A stretch of DNA of 8,439 nucleotides from JAVBOO01 sp031550435 (GTDB lineage Bacteria > Bacillota > Clostridia > Lachnospirales > WRAX01), in contig JAVBOO010000016.1 in NCBI GenBank assembly GCA_031550435.1, forward strand, positions 1-8,439, read 5' to 3'. The notes below the pieces were generated by a model. It worked only from the letters and a program-made list of their open reading frames with translations, ran no database searches and was not told where the DNA came from. Of the stretch, positions 6,530 through 8,439 are shown piece by piece; the first letter of the stretch is position 1, and every line of letters begins with the position of its first letter. A program made the translations under genes and the position numbers.

Positions 6530-6652
6530 TTAATCTTCCTGTCTTTTATTGTTTGGAATGGGTTTTCCGTTTTCATCGCGATTTATAGTACAGTCGTTTA
6601 AGACAATCCCAGTCTTAAACGACTGTAGAACATCGGGCGTTAAATACCGCAT
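6530..6652 (-). other. Orphan 40-codon reading frame, possible C-terminal gene fragment
   Basis: On the minus strand a short frame from ATG 6652 to TAA 6530-6532 reads MRYLTPDVLQSFKTGIVLND, then CTINRDENGKPIPNNKRQED. The second half looks like normal coding sequence (RDENGKPIP), while the first codons lie in the end of repeat copy B. There is no ribosome binding site. I do not recognise the family. It may be the tail of a gene whose 5' part was replaced by the repeat insertion. The frame contains the perfect inverted repeat at 6589-6627. Between it and the CRP/FNR remnant (6433-6529) I see no gene. Confidence 0.3.
6589..6627. repeat. Perfect 16-bp inverted repeat with 7-nt loop
   Basis: TACAGTCGTTTAAGAC (6589-6604) is followed by AATCCCA and the exact reverse complement GTCTTAAACGACTGTA (6612-6627). 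Neither strand has a T tract after the stem, so it is not a standard terminator. It is not part of the intergenic repeat copies. It could be an operator, an attachment or transposon end, or a structured RNA piece. Confidence 0.7.
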
Positions 6653-6785
6653 AAAATACTTACGCGGTTACTTGGGTCTTGCAGCGCGCCCAGATACGCC
6701 GCAGCGCTACAATGCGGCGCATCTGCGTCTTAGTGAGGTAACAACAAAACATAGCGTTTTCCTATATTTTGTTGCCGAAGTAATA
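6639..6785 (-). repeat. Intergenic structured repeat, copy B (inverted, nearly full)
   Basis: The reverse complement starts TATTACTTCGGCAACAAAAT and runs through the AT-rich hairpin, the GC-rich hairpin (GATGCGCCGCA...TGCGGCGTATC) and CCCAAGTAACCGCGTAAG to GCGGTATTTAAC. It then stops short of the usual CTTCCGCGGTAAT end. It has the CCCAAGTAACC variant also found in copy A, unlike the CACGAGTAACC of copies C-E, so A and B form one subgroup. Confidence 0.75.
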
Positions 6786-6821
6786 ACATAGAACTCAGAT
6801 GTTTTTACAGTAATAATCCAA

Positions 6822-6851
6822 CCCCCCCTCCGCAGTGATGCGAAAGGGGGG
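6822..6851 (-). terminator. Terminator-like hairpin after deoD
   Basis: Six C residues on the minus strand (opposite G 6846-6851) pair with the G run opposite C 6822-6828. An inner CGCA/TGCG stem closes a four-base loop. The hairpin lies about 67 bp beyond the deoD stop and is followed by TTGGATTATT, a weak T-rich tail. It is probably the deoD terminator. Confidence 0.6.
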
Positions 6852-6918
6852 CTGTAAAGCGTTTAGCCGGTTTGTTTTCTGTGAGAAATCGGCAGACTTT
6901 CGATTATTGTTCTTTGCT

Positions 6919-7626
6919 CTACAGCGCAAGGCTGTCCAAAGCTATTTTCATCATATCTCCGAATGACTTTTGGCGTTCCTCCGCCGTGGTTTCGGCATGC
7001 GTGTATATGTGGTCCGAAACCGTCAAAATACACAGGGCATTCGCTCCGCAACGAGCCGCATTCATGTACAATGCCGCAGCTTCCATTTCGACCGCAAGCA
7101 CACCCATCTTTTTCCACTGGTCGTTTGCCTGTCTGTTATCGTCATAGAAGATGTCGCTCGATAAAATATTACCGACATGAACTTTAATACCGAGTTTATC
7201 TGCAGCGCTTACCGCGTTTTTCAAAAGGTCAAACGAGCAAATCGGAGCATAATTGCCCGGCAGCCCGTACTGACTCTGGAAATTAGAGTTTGTAGAGGCC
7301 CCCATACCAATAATCACGTCGTATACATTAAGATTGTCGCTGTATGCCCCGCAGGAACCGACCCTTATGAGGTTTTTAACGTTGTAGAAATTAATAAGCT
7401 CATAGGAATAAATCCCGATACTCGGCATACCCATGCCCGTTCCCATTACGGAAATCTGTTTTCCTTTGTAGGTGCCTGTGTATCCGAATGCGTTTCTTAC
7501 GGCGTTGAACTGAACAGCGTTTTCCAGAAAATTCTCAGCTATAAATTGTGCTCTCAGCGGATCCCCGGGAAGCAATATCGACTCGGCTATCGGAGCGGTT
7601 GGGTTAATATGAGGTGTTGATTTCAT
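6919..7626 (-). CDS. deoD: Purine nucleoside phosphorylase, DeoD type
   Basis: 235 residues from ATG 7626, chosen because AAAGGGG lies about 8 bp upstream and the product begins MKSTPHINPT as DeoD proteins do. An in-frame start at 7671 would add 15 unconserved residues. The enzyme cleaves purine (deoxy)nucleosides with phosphate to base and (deoxy)ribose-1-phosphate in cytosolic salvage. Visible site residues are H6, GDP at 21-23 with R25 and R44 (phosphate), R88 and S91 in RVGSCGA, VEMEAAALY at 179-187 with E180 and E182 (ribose), and S204/D205 in VSDH, where D205 is the catalytic acid. Length and motifs match the hexameric bacterial DeoD class rather than the trimeric PunA class. It stands alone between repeat copies, with a terminator-like hairpin downstream. 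No clear promoter was identified; the repeat cluster begins 54 bp upstream of the start. Confidence 0.95.
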   Translation of the reverse strand: MKSTPHINPTAPIAESILLPGDPLRAQFIAENFLENAVQFNAVRNAFGYTGTYKGKQISVMGTGMGMPSIGIYSYELINFYNVKNLIRVGSCGAYSDNLNVYDVIIGMGASTNSNFQSQYGLPGNYAPICSFDLLKNAVSAADKLGIKVHVGNILSSDIFYDDNRQANDQWKKMGVLAVEMEAAALYMNAARCGANALCILTVSDHIYTHAETTAEERQKSFGDMMKIALDSLAL

Positions 7627-7679
7627 TTGTATTCCCCTTTCGTTACATAAAATGATAATACGAGCAATCAATCGGTAAG

Positions 7680-7742
7680 TATTACTTCGGCACGAGTAAC
7701 CGCGTAAGTATTTTATACGGTATTTAACTTCCGCGGTAATAT
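7680..7742 (+). repeat. Intergenic structured repeat, copy C (internally deleted, about 63 bp)
   Basis: This starts TATTACTTCGGCA and continues directly into CGAGTAACCGCGTAAG and the normal end CTTCCGCGGTAATATT. Compared with copy D about 100 bp are missing. The join falls exactly on TCGGCA, which occurs at both deletion end points in full copies. This points to deletion between short direct repeats. Its last bases overlap the start of copy D. Confidence 0.7.
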
Positions 7743-7902
7743 TACATCGGCAACAAAATATAGGAAAACGCTATATTTTGTTGTTCCCGCGCTAAGACGC
7801 AGATGCGCCGCATTGGAGCACTGCGGCGTATCTAGACGCGTCTGCTCGGCACGAGTAACCGCGTAAGTATTTTATACGGTATTTAACTTCCGCGGTAATA
7901 TT
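7739..7902 (+). repeat. Intergenic structured repeat, copy D (full length)
   Basis: The most regular copy, about 164 bp. The AT-rich hairpin has perfect 12-bp arms (AACAAAATATAG and CTATATTTTGTT). The GC-rich hairpin pairs AGATGCGCCGCA with TGCGGCGTATCT, with one wobble. Then follow AGACGCGTCT, CTCGGCACGAGTAACC and the tail ending TTCCGCGGTAATATT. It is followed by copy-end fragment D2. It serves as the reference for the other copies. Confidence 0.8.
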
Positions 7903-7932
7903 TTAAGCGGTGTTTAAATTCCACGGTAATAA
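7903..7932 (+). repeat. Repeat-family end fragment (D2)
   Basis: GCGGTGTTTAAATTCCACGG followed by TAATAA is a degenerate second copy of the repeat end (ACGGTATTTAACTTCCGCGG, TAAT), placed immediately after copy D. It looks like a partial tandem duplication or the remnant of an older neighbouring copy. Confidence 0.5.
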
Positions 7933-7989
7933 CCTCGCAATTGCCGGCCTATTTGCAACAGTTTAACAAAAAAGTCCCGGATTTTCAAT

Positions 7990-8120
7990 ATATTACTTCG
8001 GCAACAAAGTATAGAAAAACGCTATATTTTATTGTTCCCTCGCTAAGACGCAGACGCGTCTGCTCGGCACGAGTAACCGCGTAAGTATTTTATACGGTGT
8101 TTAACTTCCGCGGTAATATT
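7990..8120 (+). repeat. Intergenic structured repeat, copy E (131 bp, lacks GC-rich hairpin)
   Basis: It has the normal start, AT-rich hairpin and tail, but the 33 bp holding the GC-rich hairpin are missing between two AGA triplets. The join creates the perfect 14-bp palindrome GCAGACGCGTCTGC (8050-8063). The end TTCCGCGGTAATATT runs into the start of copy F. Confidence 0.75.
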
Positions 8121-8190
8121 ACTTCGGCAATTAAATATAACGAAACCGCATGGTCTAATCGGGGGAACAATAACTTCTGCGTTAATAGTT
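8116..8190 (+). repeat. Repeat-family fragment, copy F (degenerate)
   Basis: It starts AATATTACTTCGGCAA, sharing bases with the end of copy E, then diverges in the AT-rich hairpin (TTAAATATAACGAAACC). It retains GGGGAACAATAACTTCTGCG, which recalls parts of the middle and end of the full repeat. The start match is solid; the rest is weak. No gene is seen on either strand up to the IS element. Confidence 0.45.
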
Positions 8191-8242
8191 TTTCTAACTT
8201 CTCAAACAAAATACCGCCTTTAACACATTATTTATCCTTTGC

Positions 8243-8274
8243 GGCTATTACATCGCAACAAATATAGCAAAAAG
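8243..8274 (+). repeat. Repeat-family fragment, copy H (start only)
   Basis: CTATTACATCGCAACAAATA followed by TAGCAAAAAGC resembles the first 30 bp of the repeat, with one or two base losses. Only the start region is recognisable. Confidence 0.4.
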
Positions 8275-8324
8275 CTGAAAATAACAGTTAAACGTTTCAC
8301 TAGATACTGTTTGAAAAATAAAAG

Positions 8325-8356
8325 TTGCACAACTAAATCCTGTTTTGTGCTATAAT
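8325..8356 (+). promoter_or_regulatory. Promoter of the right-edge transposase
   Basis: A consensus -10 TATAAT (8351-8356) is preceded by TG one base upstream (TGCTATAAT, extended -10). A TTGCAC at 8325-8330 could be a -35, but its spacing of 20 bp is long, so the extended -10 probably carries the recognition. Flanking arms CCTGTTTT (8339-8346) and AAAACAGG (8363-8370) form an inverted repeat around the -10. Confidence 0.55.
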
Positions 8357-8379
8357 AAAGCAAAAACAGGGTGAAGCGA

Positions 8380-8439
8380 ATGGCATCAGCCAGAAGATAC
8401 GAACTGACGGACGAAGAATGGAACAAGGTGGTTATGTTA
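8380..8439 (+). CDS. IS5-family-type transposase, N-terminus only, 3' end outside window
   Basis: The first 20 codons read MASARRYELTDEEWNKVVML and run off the window. RYELTDEEW is the hallmark N-terminus of IS5-group transposases and related insertion-sequence proteins with a DUF4096-like start. The DDE catalytic core is outside the window. The start has AGGGTG about 6 bp upstream and a strong extended -10 promoter about 25 bp upstream. The left inverted repeat of the element should lie between about 8290 and 8370, but I cannot fix its boundary without the other end. The insertion lies beside the repeat cluster. Confidence 0.7.
   Translation, partial: MASARRYELTDEEWNKVVML

Noticed and set aside
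6549..6791. Plus-strand 80-codon ORF
   Set aside because: Most of it runs through repeat copy B and the inverted repeat in antisense; there is no support for coding.
7177..7620. Plus-strand 147-codon ORF opposite deoD
   Set aside because: It is the complement of a clear deoD gene with conserved motifs, has no homologous look and has no ribosome binding site.
7680..8120. Possible CRISPR array
   Set aside because: The repeated units are 63-165 bp, are themselves structured, and abut or overlap with no regular 30-40 bp spacers, and no cas genes are present.
8232..8426. Minus-strand ORF of 64 codons with hydrophobic composition
   Set aside because: It lies antisense to the transposase start and promoter; the AT-rich DNA alone explains the Leu/Phe-rich translation.

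Overview
This window looks like a chromosomal segment of a spore-forming clostridial Firmicute. The signs are a fragment of the spore-coat Mn-catalase CotJC, a TnpX/TndX-type large serine recombinase, Gram-positive copper genes of csoR/copA/copZ type, AGGAG-like ribosome binding sites and mid-range GC content. The species cannot be named from the sequence alone.

Layout. (1) Positions 1-607 hold the 3' end of a large serine recombinase, followed within about 25 bp by the last 61 codons of cotJC. This looks like one edge of a mobile element inserted in cotJC. (2) Positions 620-826 hold one copy of a roughly 165-bp structured intergenic repeat, then a terminator-like hairpin. (3) Positions 909-5814, all on the minus strand, form an apparent copper operon. 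In order of transcription it reads csoR, a two-repeat lipoprotein of unknown family, copA, copZ, and a 308-residue fusion of a nicotinamidase-like cysteine hydrolase to a complete rifampin ADP-ribosyltransferase (Arr) domain. (4) Positions 5815-6124 are the leader and promoter of that operon. A CsoR-type operator sits exactly in the 17-bp spacer between -35 and -10, and a truncated inverted copy of the repeat lies in the leader. (5) Positions 6130-6790 are decayed DNA: a frameshifted CRP/FNR-family regulator remnant, a short orphan reading frame containing a perfect 16-bp inverted repeat, and another inverted copy of the repeat. (6) Positions 6822-7626 hold deoD (purine nucleoside phosphorylase) on the minus strand with its terminator. 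(7) Positions 7680-8274 are a cluster of full, internally deleted and degenerate copies of the same repeat. (8) Positions 8325-8439 hold the promoter and first 20 codons of an IS5-type transposase, cut by the window edge.

How the genes fit together. CsoR would repress the minus-strand promoter until Cu(I) binds. CopZ would carry Cu(I) to CopA, which exports it, and the lipoprotein would act on the outer face of the membrane. The fusion enzyme lies about 50 bp downstream of copZ with no visible terminator between them, so it may be co-expressed. Its Arr half should release nicotinamide from NAD+ when it modifies rifamycins, and its hydrolase half is of a family that deamidates nicotinamide. 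This one-chain pairing, the unfamiliar lipoprotein, the recombinase/cotJC junction and the repeat family are the points most worth a second look.
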